Positions 44,888 through 56,693 are shown, counted from the stretch's first letter. The stretch: DNA of 64,000 bases from Patiria miniata (GCF_015706575.1 NW_024037071.1:9103774-9167773), one strand, 5' to 3'. Notes: generated by a model from the sequence alone, not told the origin. Translations and numbers: made by a program.

Positions 44888-45329
44888 AGTTTGGTCGAAG
44901 ACCAGTACACATGTAAATAAATTGCCATAGACCCCAGTGATAAATTCACCCACTTCCAAAAATCCTGGGGGATCACAACTCTCCAACGTGTTTAATTTTG
45001 ACGAATTAAAGCTTATTTCATCATCTTTCATTTTCTGATCAATTTCTGATGATTTCCATCCAAAGATGATCACCCCTAAAAGTAGTCCTAAAGCCCATCG
45101 CTACTTAAAAAAATTATGCCTACGTTCCATTGCAAAATAGAGCAATTTTAGGGCCCACTTTCATTACTATTCCACAGAAATACAAGCTCGCAGTTCTGTT
45201 CACGGCTCCCACCCTTCTTGTTTGCAGCAAACCGTTAAGTTCCTGCCCCCTCAAACGACTAATAGCAACAAATTTGAGGGCATGCATATTATTATATCGG
45301 CCCTCTTTACTGGCCTGCAACCGTAGAAG
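44888..45329. mobile_element. Repeat family D, copy 1
   Basis: Terminal GACCAGTA / TACTGGCCTGCAACC inverted ends. The interior words ATAGACCCCAGTGATAAATT, CTCTCCAACGTGTTT, AAAGATGATCACCCC, CCATTGCAAAATAGAGC and TTTGAGGGCATGCA are shared with copies at 59,481 and 60,201. A further inverted repeat, TTTGAGGGCATGCATATTAT against ATAATTTGCATGCCCTCAAA, spans its right end to 45,370. Confidence 0.8.
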
Positions 45330-45372
45330 GAATTCCAGTCGCCGAAATAATAATTTGCATGCCCTCAAATTT

Positions 45373-45741
45373 GGAGTGCTGTGGCCTCGTAGTTAAGGGC
45401 ACTGGATTCGTGGTCTGTGGGTAAATGAGCTGCGGGTTGTGGGTTCGAGTCCAGCCGGGGGCATGGTGCGTGTGCCCTTGAGCAAGGCCCTTCGTCACTC
45501 ATTGCTTCTCTCCACCCAGGAGTAAATGGGTACCTGTGAGGGCAGAGATGGTTATTGTGATTGAATCAGCTTGCTTGCGCCTAACAGGCAGCATCGAGCT
45601 GTATACTCCCCAGGGAGCTGAGATGGTATTTGGAATTATTGGCCCAATGATCAGGGGTAATAATAATACTGTAAGCGCTGTGATTTAGTTTACTAATAAG
45701 AGCGTTCTTAAATGCCGATTATTATTATTATTATTATTATT
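45373..45741 (+). repeat. tRNA-derived SINE with (ATT)n tail
   Basis: It has RNA polymerase III-type internal promoter elements: box A-like TAGTTAAGGGCACTGG near 45,390 and a perfect box B GGTTCGAGTCC at 45,442-45,452. The body follows (GAGCAAGGCCCTTCGTCACT, AGTAAATGGGTACCTG) and an (ATT)n tail ends at 45,741. It depends on a LINE for movement. The tail is interrupted by the next element. It is not a functional tRNA, because the acceptor stem cannot be formed. Confidence 0.85.
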
Positions 45742-46244
45742 AGTCACTCGTGCCCAAAGTCTTACCGTTTGCGGTGAACGAAAGCTATCTGCTTTCGGCT
45801 TGCGTGTTGAGCGCATGCGTGCTTCTGTCATATGACGTAAAAAGGCAAAATGGCTGCGCTCAGTGATTTCTCTGAATCCGAAATGTCCACAAGGGAGGAG
45901 GAAAAGCTTTTGCTATTGCTCTTGTTGCTGCGTCGCCGACGACGACGTTTTAATGCAGCATGCCGTAAAACATGGACTAAAAAAATGGATCATGAGGAGG
46001 CAGGGGTACGGAGCGTATTCCAACTTAGTTCAAGAGTTCTCCGTCGACGACCCCGAGAAATGTCGCCAATACCATCGGCTTTAAAAATCAACAAGTTTGT
46101 CGTCCAAGATTGCAGTCGCCACTAATTCACTAGGCGCAGCCATTTTGCCTTTTTACGTCATATGACAGAAACACGCATGCGCTCAACACGCAAACCGATA
46201 GCTTTCGTTCACCGCACACGGTAATACTTTGGGCACGAGTGACT
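45742..46244. mobile_element. PIF/Harbinger-type nonautonomous element with ~115-bp TIRs
   Basis: The ends AGTCACTCGTGCCCAAAGT and ACTTTGGGCACGAGTGACT start inverted repeats of about 115 bp, reaching AAAAAGGCAAAATGGCTGCGC on the left and its mirror on the right. Between them are ~260 bases of transposase-derived sequence. It sits in the (ATT)n tail of the SINE; the 3-bp target duplication is obscured by that tail. Confidence 0.88.
45850..46084 (+). pseudogene. Harbinger transposase N-terminal remnant
   Basis: Starting at the ATG in the left TIR, the frame gives EEEKLLLLLLLLRRRRRR. The next frame then gives KKWIMRRQGYGAYSNLVQEF and SVDDPEKCRQYHRL. The pattern W-x-R-R-x-x-x-G-A-Y-x-x-L-x-x-E-x-x-x-x-D-P-x-x-x-x-x-x-R is that of the N-terminal region of HARBI1-like transposases. 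A frameshift separates the two parts, and the DDE catalytic part is absent. Confidence 0.7.
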
Positions 46245-47600
46245 AGAATTATCAAACACGCTAGATATTTGGCGCAGCGTCACGAATGACCAAAATTTTG
46301 GTAAAACTGACCGCACACGGGAACTATCCGTCATCCAGGCCACGAATGACTTTTTGGCGAAGCAGATAGCTGAAGTGTGCGCCAGACTTTAGCTTTCATG
46401 AAGGCGTAAAAAATTAAGCGTGCAAAGGCATTTGAAGAGCGCCATCATCCAAGCTTGCAGCGAGCTTGAGCATTGTCACCGCGGAATCGCAATGACATCT
46501 CCTCATAAGGCAGATCCGGGGAGGGGCAATAACCTCCCCATGCCATTTGTTTGTTTTGTGAAGACAAGTACATGTATTGTTAAATTGATGCTATCATGTT
46601 ACTTATCCCCTTTCTCTCTATAGGCATTAGTTACATGTACATATGAAGAAAAAGAGACATAAGAAAAGACGAAAAGGAGTAGCTTCAGCGTCAACCAATC
46701 TAGATCCAACTCCCCCTCCCCCACTTTTTATACTTGATTGGCCGGCCGAGACCCCCTCCTAAAAAGAATTTGCAAGCAATTTGCATCTGCCGCTGGTACC
46801 GAATCGCACGCGCATGCAAGGTCCAAACCTCTAGAGGGCTCTCCAAAAAGATTGTTGACGATGCAGTCTTTATTTTTTATGTTAAAAAACAATCAGCACC
46901 TTTTTCAATCATTCTCTTAAAGAGCAATGCAATGTAATTTGTTGATGCAATCCTTGAAGATGAACCTTTGTGTCCTATGTTATCTTATTTTTTATTTTCA
47001 TTTTGCCATTTCAGGGGTGTTTTGTTGCCTTTTGGGGATTTTATGCTAATGCAATTTCCATATTCATTAACAAAAGAGTGACGTTACTTCAGGCAGAAAC
47101 CTTCATGTTACAGCTATTTCAGCACCAAAAAATGCCAGAATTTTGGATATTTTGCTGTTGTAAAACTTCCTTTCTTTGGTGATTCGGTGTTGTGTCAGTA
47201 TACATGGCAGTAAGCCAATGAACAAATTTGTTCGCAATTTTTTTCAATGAACAAATTTTTGGGTTCACAATTTGAACACAAAACCCCTCAACAGAACAGT
47301 GTCTTCCTGAAATGACATCACAGCAAGAGTGCCCTCAGTTGTCAGGAAAAGCATGCACATTAAAGAAGTGTATTTTTCAATAAAAATAACCAAAAAGGAA
47401 ATACTAATATTCATAAATTCTTTATGACCAGTGCTACATCTCGATTGTTTACATAAACAAAAAATAAGTTAAAACTGCAGACCTGACGTTATATTATTGA
47501 TAAAAAGATCAAAACCCAGTACACTATCGTTTTCCAGTCACACAACTCTATGATTAACGCGACATTTGACCAAAAGACAAATTTGAATCATCTCCATGCG
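46245..47600. other. Intergenic, no supported gene
   Basis: CACGAATGAC occurs twice at 46,281 and 46,342 and resembles the Harbinger ends, so an old related copy may lie at 46,255-46,395. Otherwise the sequence is AT-rich without coding signs. Confidence 0.45.
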
Positions 47601-47606
47601 AACTTA

Positions 47607-47612
47607 TTTATT
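47607..47612 (-). terminator. Possible poly(A) signal for the 48.2-48.8 kb gene
   Basis: AATAAA on the reverse strand about 630 bases after the stop at 48,240. Distance makes the link uncertain. Confidence 0.3.
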
Positions 47613-48239
47613 GAGAAAAACAAATGTAACACAATTCGCCAAAAAAATACTTGCCTGTCTGTCAAAGATTCGGCTGTTGAAAACACTCTTGTAAAATTGT
47701 AATCAAGATGTAATCATGAATGAATTATCGAACTTATACAAATTAGGGTTTTACTTAGATTTTCAGCTTCGGCTCACCAGAAAGTGGGCACCGAACGTCC
47801 CCAATCATTTTTACCCGACCCCTATGTCGAGTACATGTATTGGCATGGTACACGCAACAAAAATGATTTTGATTAATAATTACAAATTGTGTGGCATTTA
47901 CATTCAAAAACAATAATATTAAGGCAGCATATACAACGGGCAATGTAAAAAAAAAACACTGACTAAGACAAAACAGAACGCTACACTAGATGAATTCTAA
48001 CACAACCGATTAATCTATTGTCATCCCTGCATCTTCGTCGTCAAGTTCCTTTTTTATCACAGATGCCAAACCGATCTGAAACTCTTCTAGCCAGGCAGGG
48101 GGGAAATGATCCCTTACAACATTTTGAAGAAGAGAGTGTTTACGACTTTCCTAACATTCTAAAAATGCGGCGGAATTCCAATACTGTCCAAATCCATCTC
48201 TGTCCAAATATGACCAAGAAGACATTTTCAGGATGCTCT

Positions 48240-48785
48240 TCATCGTTTATAGTAGAACGAAGGTGGGTCGACCATACTCCCCTTGCGCCTGACATAACGG
48301 CAAGTGTTGCTGATCTGTTGGACTTCCTTAGCCGTGGCTTCTCTTGACTTGGCGAGCTGTTGTGGTACGTACGGGGTCGTTGTCGTGCCCTGATGTGGCG
48401 GTGCTGCAGGCTGAGCCTGGGAGGCCTCGGAACCGGGGGCTGGCTTGGGGTTCATCTGGGTCTGCTCGTAGAGTGACGGTAGCTTGGTAGGGGCACCGTA
48501 ACCCTTCACCTCAAACTCTTGTTCCGTCTTCGAGGGCGCCTTAGCCAGCCGGCGGACGTTCAGACCGATGTCTCTCCTCTGTGAGGTCTTGGTTCCCTGC
48601 ATGTAGGACGGCACCGAGCGGCCGCCCTGGGAGCTGGACGAGCTCAGCACGGAGGTGCTACGCCGTAGACTTGGCGGTAGATCCCGGCGGTCCAGACCGA
48701 CGATGGCGTCGCTGGGCAGCTTACCGTAAGCGCTGGACTGTTTCAGCGAGAGGGCCGGTGCTGCTGGTTTCTTGTGAAATGACAT
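48240..48785 (-). CDS. Unrecognised 181-residue serine/proline-rich protein
   Basis: Open from ATG (context ACAAGATGT) to TGA, 181 residues, with composition richer in G+C than its flanks, which supports real coding. It begins MSFHKKPAAPALSLKQSS, has a serine run (RRSTSVLSSSSSQGGRS), a basic segment (SQRRDIGLNVRRLAKAPSK), a Q/P/A/T-rich middle and a conserved-looking tail (CRYVRRKGSMVDPPSFYYKR). No signal peptide, membrane span or catalytic motif is visible, and much of it should be disordered. It could be a scaffold or cytoskeleton-associated protein, but I do not recognise the family. Another exon beyond the stop is not needed. The long ORF on the opposite strand is a shadow. Confidence 0.72.
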   Translation of the reverse strand: MSFHKKPAAPALSLKQSSAYGKLPSDAIVGLDRRDLPPSLRRSTSVLSSSSSQGGRSVPSYMQGTKTSQRRDIGLNVRRLAKAPSKTEQEFEVKGYGAPTKLPSLYEQTQMNPKPAPGSEASQAQPAAPPHQGTTTTPYVPQQLAKSREATAKEVQQISNTCRYVRRKGSMVDPPSFYYKR

Positions 48786-49409
48786 CTTGTCTGCCTATTC
48801 CATTAATCGGGAGTAACTCAGATGTCAAAACAATTAAGTGCATGTATTATCCGACGGAGTGCAAACATAGAGTCGCTCGTGTTTCAACAAGCCAAAGACA
48901 GCAGTCATCCCTTGTAGTGTTTACATACACGTGTTCATGTCTGACCAGATGCCTCTTTTAGAACCAGAAAGCTGAAGCCAAACCTGAAACTTGAAGTCTA
49001 TCGTCAGCTTGAGTTGATCTTTTCCAAGGAAACTGCAAAAACATTTCCAAGATCGCAGATTTGCTAAATCTGCTCAAAACACACTTGGTGTCAGATTATT
49101 CAGAGTATCAGGCGTGGGGCAACTCAGACAACTAGCACGCTAGACGTTTTACACGCATGTTGTTAAGCGCTGGTAGAAACACAAACTATTGAGCCAAATT
49201 GATGTCTCCTTACAATTATTTACACCCATCTTAAGCTATAAACTCCTTTCTTTGTCAGGCTATGGTCAGGCACAGATACAACAAAGCGATTAGCCCCAGC
49301 GATCGATTGTCTTCAAGTCACGGGTGAATCAACACATCGGACCGATAACTACACAAAGCATGCGAAATGCTCTCAGCTGGCGGATCCCAGCGGGTATCCT
49401 GACAACTGA

Positions 49410-49419
49410 GCATGCGCAG
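49410..49419. promoter_or_regulatory. NRF-1-like site GCATGCGCAG
   Basis: It lies 625 bp upstream of the 48,785 start codon on the side expected for its promoter. The core matches the known NRF-1 site; its use here is inference. Confidence 0.35.
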
Positions 49420-49664
49420 AGTAAACCCGGTCTTTTCTTAAGCTAAGGTGTGCAGTTGGGCTTAAGTTCGAATCAATAATATTGCACATCGGATTGAAAA
49501 GACAGACATGCCATCAAGTCGCTTCTTCTATTGATAATTGATCCTCTTGGTTATACATGTACTGTATATAGCAAGCACAGTTTCGTCACATTACATGTAC
49601 ATGCTTATAATGATATGCATTTTGCCTCACACAACCCCTTTCTTCACACCATACAGACTTGAAA

Positions 49665-50240
49665 AAAATCTGACAGATTTTCGGGGAAAAAAATCTAGCA
49701 GAAACTCTTAGCAGAATGAAAATGTTTGAAGATTTCTAGCAGAATTTTATAAAATCGGTGATCCTAGCAGAAAAAAATATAGCAGATTTGTTTTAAACAA
49801 ACTTCAATCACTTCAAATAAACCCTTGAACGGCGGGGACATGCGGGTCAGTCTAATGTCTAAGTGTTGAAATTCCCTGACGACTACACAGTAAAGTAACG
49901 CTAGACATTGGAAGCCAGGCTAGACACACGCCAATTAAAAAAACAATGTTACATTAACCACGCACAATAACTTTATTTTCTGTTTTCATTTTCTTTTCCA
50001 ATTTTTGACGGGGCTCTAAAAATTTTGCCTTAAAAATGTGTTAGCACCTGACATTACAAACACAAAAAGATTATTTATTTTGTTAAATGTTTTGTTTTCA
50101 AAGAAGTTTTATGTTTTTTCTCCTTTTTTTTCAAGGAAATGTGAGTATAAGTGTGTATATTATGTTCCGTGTAAATCTGGTAGATTAAGCAAATTTTTGT
50201 GAAATCTAGCAGAATTTTGAAATGCATCTAGCAGAATTTT
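49665..50240. repeat. Scattered TCTAGCAGAATTTT repeats
   Basis: TCTAGCAGA and CTAGCAGAATTTT recur at least eight times over ~580 bases with AT-rich spacers. Non-coding, function unknown. Confidence 0.55.
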
Positions 50241-51025
50241 GCGATTACCACCTGGTCACCCAGATTGCTTTGTGAACCGAAAATGTGAGAACATGGATTA
50301 CAAAACTTGCCGGGATGCCTCAGTTTTCTGATTGTAATACTGAATGTCTTTTTAATTGCAAATTTGCATATGAACTGGTGATGCTGCTATTAATGATGTG
50401 CTTTGGTTGTACTCTCCGTTTGTAGCCCTTGTTAAGGCGCCAGCAAAGTTTACAAGCGTGCGCCTAGCAGAATTGACAATTCGGCAAATTTTATTGCAAA
50501 CAACACATGTAGAAAATGCTTATTCTTTCACCTACATTTGTTTTTGTTTTTTTCCGAATCCCAGCTGGCGAAGTTCGTAAACAAGCATTTCTTGTTGTCC
50601 TTAGGGCAATTCTGCTGGCATACCCATTAATTAAGCAATGAATTTGAAAGTCACAGTGGCATTTAAGCTGAACGAGCAGTTTTTCCAGGGAATATGTTGA
50701 CCTACCTCAAATGAGGACAAAGGATTAGCCCCAGTAAACTGAGGCAAACAAGCTATAAACATTTTGGAGTCAGTTACAGCATTCTGTTTGTGCCTTATTA
50801 ATTCTGAATGTGGCACCAGCGCCTTCCGTTGAACGCAGCCTTTTGTCGGCCCAAATTAACCCGTCAATTGTCCACCTCCTAAGCACAATACCGCAACAGG
50901 AGGAGGACGCGGATTAGTGGGTGTTTAGGGATCATACATCAACTGGGAACAGATGCTTTTCAAAAGAGAATTGCTGGGAGAAGAGATTGGGATTTTTTTC
51001 TAAAGAAACGCCACTTCGCTGAAAC

Positions 51026-51062
51026 CATGGAGCTATAAACACATCCTTTTTATAGCTCCATG
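51026..51062. repeat. Perfect 14-bp stem hairpin
   Basis: CATGGAGCTATAAA and TTTATAGCTCCATG enclose a 9-base loop, and GCTGAAACCA flanks both sides as a direct repeat. Confidence 0.7.
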
Positions 51063-51119
51063 CTGAAACCAAGGAACCAACGACTCCTCCAAAACTTGCA
51101 GTGGCAATGGTGAACAAAA

Positions 51120-51625
51120 ACTTGCGGTGCCCAAAATCTGGAAAAGAATACAGCCCCCCCCCCTCCAATTCATTTTCTTTGATAAACTTCTGGTCCAATA
51201 TGTTTTGGGACTACTAATGAATTCAAAACACTCACAACTCCCCAATGTGTTTATTAGGCACACATCAAACTAAAGCTTATTTCGTCATCTTTCTTTTTGC
51301 TCAATTTTTTTTTTTGGGGGGGGGTAATTTTGGGAGAAAATTCCATGCATAGGGGATCACCCTTAGAAGTAGTCTGAAGTCCATCGCCATTTCGACAAAG
51401 GATGCCTACGCTCCATTGCAAAATAGAGCAGGTCCTTCCAGCTCGCAGTCCTCTTCACGGCGACCACCTTTCTTTTTTACAAACCGTCAAGTTCATGACC
51501 CACAAAATGCTCTGATCTATCGTGGAGAATGTGAGGGCATGCAAATCTTTATTTGGCCAGTGAAGGCAGTAATAGTGCGGAGGCAATTTCGGGCCTATTC
51601 ACTGACCCGAAGGGTGCAACAAATT
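51120..51625. repeat. Repeat family D, diverged copy
   Basis: CACTCACAACTCCCCAATGT, TTATTTCGTCATCTTTC, GGATCACCCTTAGAAGTAGT, CCATTGCAAAATAGAGCAGG and GTGAGGGCATGCAAATC follow the family D order. The ends are too worn to define. Confidence 0.65.
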
Positions 51626-51829
51626 CCCATAGACACCAGGGATAAAAACCCATACTTCAAAATTCTTTATAAAATACTCGGAACTCTTGCATGTATTATG
51701 TGTTCAGACTGCCCAGGAAATTATTTTTAGTGGATTGACCAATGACTTTTTGAGGTAATTACTGCATTTCGTGTAACACTGTAAATTTTCTAGGACTTGG
51801 GTCCATTTTATCACCAAAGACTTTCACAC

Positions 51830-52580
51830 CAAGCTGCTATTAAAGCTACAGTTCATCATTTGCAGCTATCCAAAAGCCAAAATTATTTACTGACAAAATT
51901 ATTGTTGAAAAACTTACTTGGTTTAAAGATAGTAATGGGACTTCTCCCTGTGAAATTATTCGTTTTGCATGGCAAGCTGTCATTATGATGAAAACAGTGG
52001 CCATTTTCAGCTATGCGTCTAAAGACGCATCGTTGGAAATTTCCTTTAACAGTTCGGGTGCAATTCAAACATGACTCGACAACTTTTGATTTGAAATCAA
52101 GATTCCTAGAATACCGTTTTTCTCGTAATACATGTATACAGCATTCACTGAGCAGTCTTCAGGAGCTGAAGACGGTCAGAGCATACTGACCGGAACGTCG
52201 AGCTTATACCTCTGGTTCTTCTCAGAACCATTCTCTTAGTTGAGAAATTATTCGCACATGGTGTTTCCGCAAACCTTTCATTATTTAACATTTATGACGC
52301 GATGTCATTTTTGTGGTTCTAAAGGTAGGGACCATCAGAAATGCAGTTAGGACAAACTTGCTTATTATAATTTATGTACATATATAGGCCCTACCTTTGC
52401 ATTTATCCCAAAAGTAACCTACCGAATTAGTATTAAAAAAAACTTACTTGAATTAAAGATCATGTATATATACTGGTACTATATACTAAACAACTCGTAA
52501 AATTATTCCGTGTTGCTTGCTGTCATTTAGAAAAAAATAAAGAAATATCCACTGAGCTGAAACTTCAACGGGTTAGGATT
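51830..52580. repeat. Imperfect local duplication
   Basis: AAAAACTTACTTGG-TTAAAGAT and AAATTATTCG-GTT-GC...GCTGTCATT occur near 51,909 and again near 52,440. The second copy is followed by CCACTGAGCTGAAAC. Confidence 0.4.
52140..52205. other. Hairpin-GAAC motif, possible retroelement end
   Basis: CTGAAGA, then a 7-bp stem CGGTCAG/CTGACCG, then GAACGTCGAG. This resembles the CTGA-stem-GAAACGTC signature often seen at ends of animal retroelements. A similar hairpin (AGGTCTTGTTAAGACCGAAA) lies near 42,559. Confidence 0.35.
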
Positions 52581-53344
52581 CCAACTATTTTCCTCGGATT
52601 GTGTATTATAGCAAATGATCCCATAAGCCTTCAACAAGGACGTGTGCTCCTTATTTTCCGCTTGCGTGTTTGTTCCATGCACAATTAATTACGATTTCTT
52701 ATTAATATTTTGGGTAGTAGTTTCTTTTGTTATGTCTTGTTATGGATTTTAGGACGATGTCTCCATCAAAATGTATTCGTAACACTTATATTGGGTGAAA
52801 ATTTAACAAAATGGTTTTGAATTGAACATAATGATTTTTTTCAATGGTCCCAGTTACCTTCCGTGCAGAAATGCTATAAAAACAACAACCATAAAACCCA
52901 TAAAACCGAGGTCATGGTGTATCATTATTCAATTCAACACGATGCACCCGAAGCTTTTAGGATGTACAAATTGTGCTGGTTGCAATATATTGCAAGCTGC
53001 ACTATATGACACGAGAGGTTCGCTGAACGCAATGGAAAGACTTTCATTGTAACGGGGTTCACGCGTGTCCCAAATTAAATACGGTACTCGGCAAATGTTA
53101 ACATATCCCCATTGCAATGATTGCACTGTAACTCGGAGAGGAAGGTGAATAAAACGTCTTCACTTTTAATAGACAGAGTATAATCGGAGAGTAAGAGGTA
53201 AGACAAGTTTTCCATTAGTATTTTCTAAAACTCGATTTAGGGTGTTACATAGGCATATTACTATTACGGTGTTACTAAATAAACACTACATGTGTATTAG
53301 TAACACGCAGTGAACAAGCAGGAGCTCGCGGAAGCTCATGGCAT

Positions 53345-53450
53345 ATAGATACTGTAGGTTCCAGTTACCATAATTGATAACGCAACAACCTTGCATTATA
53401 CATACTGTAGGTTCCAGTTATAACGCAACAACCTTGCATTATACATGTAT
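53345..53450. repeat. Two-copy tandem repeat
   Basis: ATACTGTAGGTTCCAGTTA and AACGCAACAACCTTGCATTA each occur twice, at about 53,349 and 53,402. Confidence 0.8.
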
Positions 53451-53805
53451 TATGCTTTCAACGTGACTGTTGCATTATTTAACCTGACTGTTGCATTATT
53501 GCTTCTTTATGAACATTCTTGTGTATTTTTATAACTTTATTGCCCGAAACACGCATATTCTACGGTCGCAACTCGCTTTTGGCTTCACAACTGGCTTCGC
53601 TATCACCTTGTCTAACACAACACAGTCTGCACAACCCCTGGTCCAATTTCATTTTTTTTTTACGGTAGCAGAATATTCCGTTAGACGGAATTTTTGCTTA
53701 TACGGTGGCGTATATCCCGTAACAAAAAAATCTGTGCTGAGGCCTAAAGGGTTAGCACCGTACTGCAACAATGCAAATCTTTCTTTTTTTCTGCAAGGAT
53801 ATTAG

Positions 53806-54288
53806 AGAATGGTGATCGCTATTCCGTGGTAAGCCATGAAGCTGGGCCCAGTTCACAGGGCTGGGGGAAACAAACCATTATAAAACTGGACTTTGGAGGA
53901 AAAACCTTGAAAAAAAAATTGTCAATTGATGGACTTATAGTCAAAATGAATCCTTATATAACTGGAAAGGGTTTTTCATCAACTTAATGAAAACGGACAC
54001 CCGTATTGTCTCGACCTTTTGTTTTCGTGATCCGGCAAGGTAAACATTGCGAGGGGCCTATATGAAAAATATAGCGCGCATAAAACTCGACCGAAAACTT
54101 CCACGCGGGCGTCTTTCATCACGAAAAATAGACCAAACGATAGCATTATTTTCCACCATTGTTTAATTTCTAAATGGAAAGAGAAAATGACAAACACAAG
54201 TATCCTGTAGGAACTTAGAGTGGTGAGGCAGCTTCTTAGGAGAGTTGAAGAAAAACAGGCTCACCTACCTCTGTAGTATTCTACTAAA
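53806..54288. other. Intergenic, no supported gene
   Basis: AT-rich sequence before family A copy 3. No exon or RNA gene seen. Confidence 0.4.
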
Positions 54289-54583
54289 TGTTTTTTTTTT
54301 TTTCAATGTAAGGTGATGTCTCAAAACCGTCAAACTCACTGGTTTGACTGGAATCCTGCTGCTGCACAATTTTAACGTAGTTTTAGATGGGGTTACGATC
54401 GAGTATAAACTTATAATATTATATATATGTGGCCTCTTTTGGCTCCCATAATATTTTGCACTAAATTTAGTCGGGCACCGTATGCAGTCATCAGCCGACA
54501 TTTTGAAGAAAAACAAGTAAAAAAAAAGCCGCGTCGCCGCACCACTTTTGGGGCGAGCTCCAAAACCGAAGACTTTTTTGGCT
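54289..54583. mobile_element. MITE family A, copy 3, left end missing
   Basis: The interior and right end match copy 2 base for base over long stretches (GGTTTGACTGGAATCCTGCT, GTCGGGCACCGTATGCAGTC, GCCGCGTCGCCGCACCA), but the left terminal repeat is absent and the right end is altered (TTTTTTGGCTTTAGG). It is therefore truncated and immobile. Confidence 0.8.
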
Positions 54584-55019
54584 TTAGGTACTACTTCCCC
54601 GTATCATTACTAAAATTCGTTGTGATTGGACAAGAAATGTCGTCGGACTCAAAGAAAATGTTAAGCCATCCGTTCTAAACAGGTGCAATTTCGGCTCAGA
54701 AAACGTCGTGTGTGTGGAAAACTGGCGTTTCTCTGACGGTGGTGCTACGTGTATTAAAACCATGGAGGAATAAAAACGAACACGGAAACTTCAGTTCGGT
54801 CACTGTTTGGGGGCTTTTATAATACTCTTCTTCAAAGTACAATGAGACGTGACCTACCTAGAATGTTAATTGATGTTTCTGGGAAGTTTGAGCTATCCAT
54901 TCATTATAAGAGTGTCATCTGCTGTAACTTTAATTACTCGTGCATGTTTAGTTGGCGTTAAATGTCTCAGCTTTACGTTTACTATAGCCCTGATTTTCCA
55001 CCTACACAAATTAATAAAT

Positions 55020-56573
55020 TAACCTTGAAAAAACGACACTACCACGCGACAAAAAGAAAACAACAGGAACTGAGTTACCTCCTACACTACCAACAGAAGT
55101 AGATGAGGCCATAAGCCAAATGAAGGAAACAAGGCACCAGGACGTGACGAAATAACAAGCGACATCATAAAAGCAGGAGGGAAGGAGACAGTTAACAAAG
55201 CTGTTCAACCAGATATTACAAGAAAAGAACATTCCAATCAGATGAAAACAGGCCAAAATAATCCTTCTGCACACACAAAAATGACAAGACAGATATAAAA
55301 AACTATCGACCAATCAGCCTATTGTCACACACGTACACAATATTCACCAGGGTAATCCGAAACAGGCTAAATGATATCTTACATTACCAAAAAAAACAGC
55401 CAAGAGAACAAGCCGGCTTTAGGAGAGGTTTTTCAACAACAGATTATCTACAAGCAGTAAGCCAACTCAGTTGAAAAAGCAAATGCGGTAAATAAAAGGC
55501 TCAACCTTTGCCTTGGTTTCATCGCCTGCCAGAAAGCCTTTGACTCCATTGAGCATAGCGACATGTTTGACGCGCTGAGAACAGTGGGAATTGATGAGGG
55601 ATACATCTGCATCCTCGAAGAATACACCGATGCTACTGCTAGAATTCACATAGATACTGAAGTCTCAAAACAAGTGAGGATAGAGAGAGGTGTCAGACAA
55701 GGAGATACATTATCTTTACATTAACACTGGAGGAGATATTTAAGAATTCCAACCTAGAGGAGAATCGGATCAACATAGATGGAGAACAACTCACTGATCT
55801 AAGATTTGCAAACGATGTAGTTCTGACCACGTCATCGGTTGAAGACAATCATGGAACATCAGCTACACAGTCTGAATGACGAAAGCAAACAGGCTGGATT
55901 ACAGATACACATGGGAAAGACTAAGTATATGACAAACTTTGTGACAACAGAAGAAATAGCAATAGAGGGTCATCCGATGGAGACAGGGGACAGTTATAAA
56001 TACCTTGGTCAAACACTGAAGATGGAAGACACCACGAGAGAAGAAGTACAAAGTAGGATCAAGGGAGGATGGAGGTGTTTTAGAAGGTTCCAAGAATTAC
56101 TATAACCGACAAGAAAATTCCAATATCATTAAGAAGGAAGATTTACAACCAGTCTGTCCAAACGACAACGACTTTAATGGGGCAGAGACAAAGGCAACAA
56201 CCAAAGAGATGGAACAAAAATTGATAGCACAGAGAGCCATGGAAAGGAGAATGTTCAATCTATCATTACGGGACAAAATCAGACATACCTTCATCAGACA
56301 AAAAACAAGGGTCAAAGATATCATAGAGAAGATCAAGGAAATGAAATGAAGATGGGCAGGGCACTTAATAGCAAGAACACAAGACAACAGATGGCCCAAG
56401 AGACTCACCGAATGGCAACCAAGCACAGGCAGAAGAAGAGGTAGACAAAAAAGGAGATGGAGAGATGAAATCACCACATCTATGAACACGGCAACATGGA
56501 GTTGAATGACAAGTGACACAAGAGAATGGAAACTGCTTGAGGAGGGCTTCATCCAACAATGGATGACCACATC
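55020..56573 (+). mobile_element. Decayed RTE-type LINE retrotransposon
   Basis: Reverse transcriptase pieces appear in order but in different frames: APGRDEITSDIIKAGG (domain 1-like), [54 protein letters not shown] (catalytic box; the family has F/Y-A-D-D, here the third position is N) and SYKYLGQTLKMED. The nuclease at the 5' end is missing. Stops and shifts occur throughout, and the DNA simply ends in a GAT-rich tail as RTE elements do. It is dead. Confidence 0.85.
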
Positions 56574-56583
56574 CTGATGATGG

Positions 56584-56618
<35 letters not shown>

Positions 56619-56651
56619 GGGATGATGGGGATGATGATGATGATGATGATA
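56574..56651. repeat. (GAT)n tail of the RTE element
   Basis: GATGATGGGGATGATGATG and further GAT units directly after the LINE 3' end. RTE elements characteristically end in short tandem repeats rather than poly(A). Confidence 0.9.
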
Positions 56652-56693
56652 TGACTCGCTTTGATTCAAGATGGCGTACCCTGATAAAGGTAT

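Noticed and set aside
48581-48961. 126-codon + strand ORF
   Set aside because: Shadow of the better supported reverse-strand ORF at 48,240-48,785.
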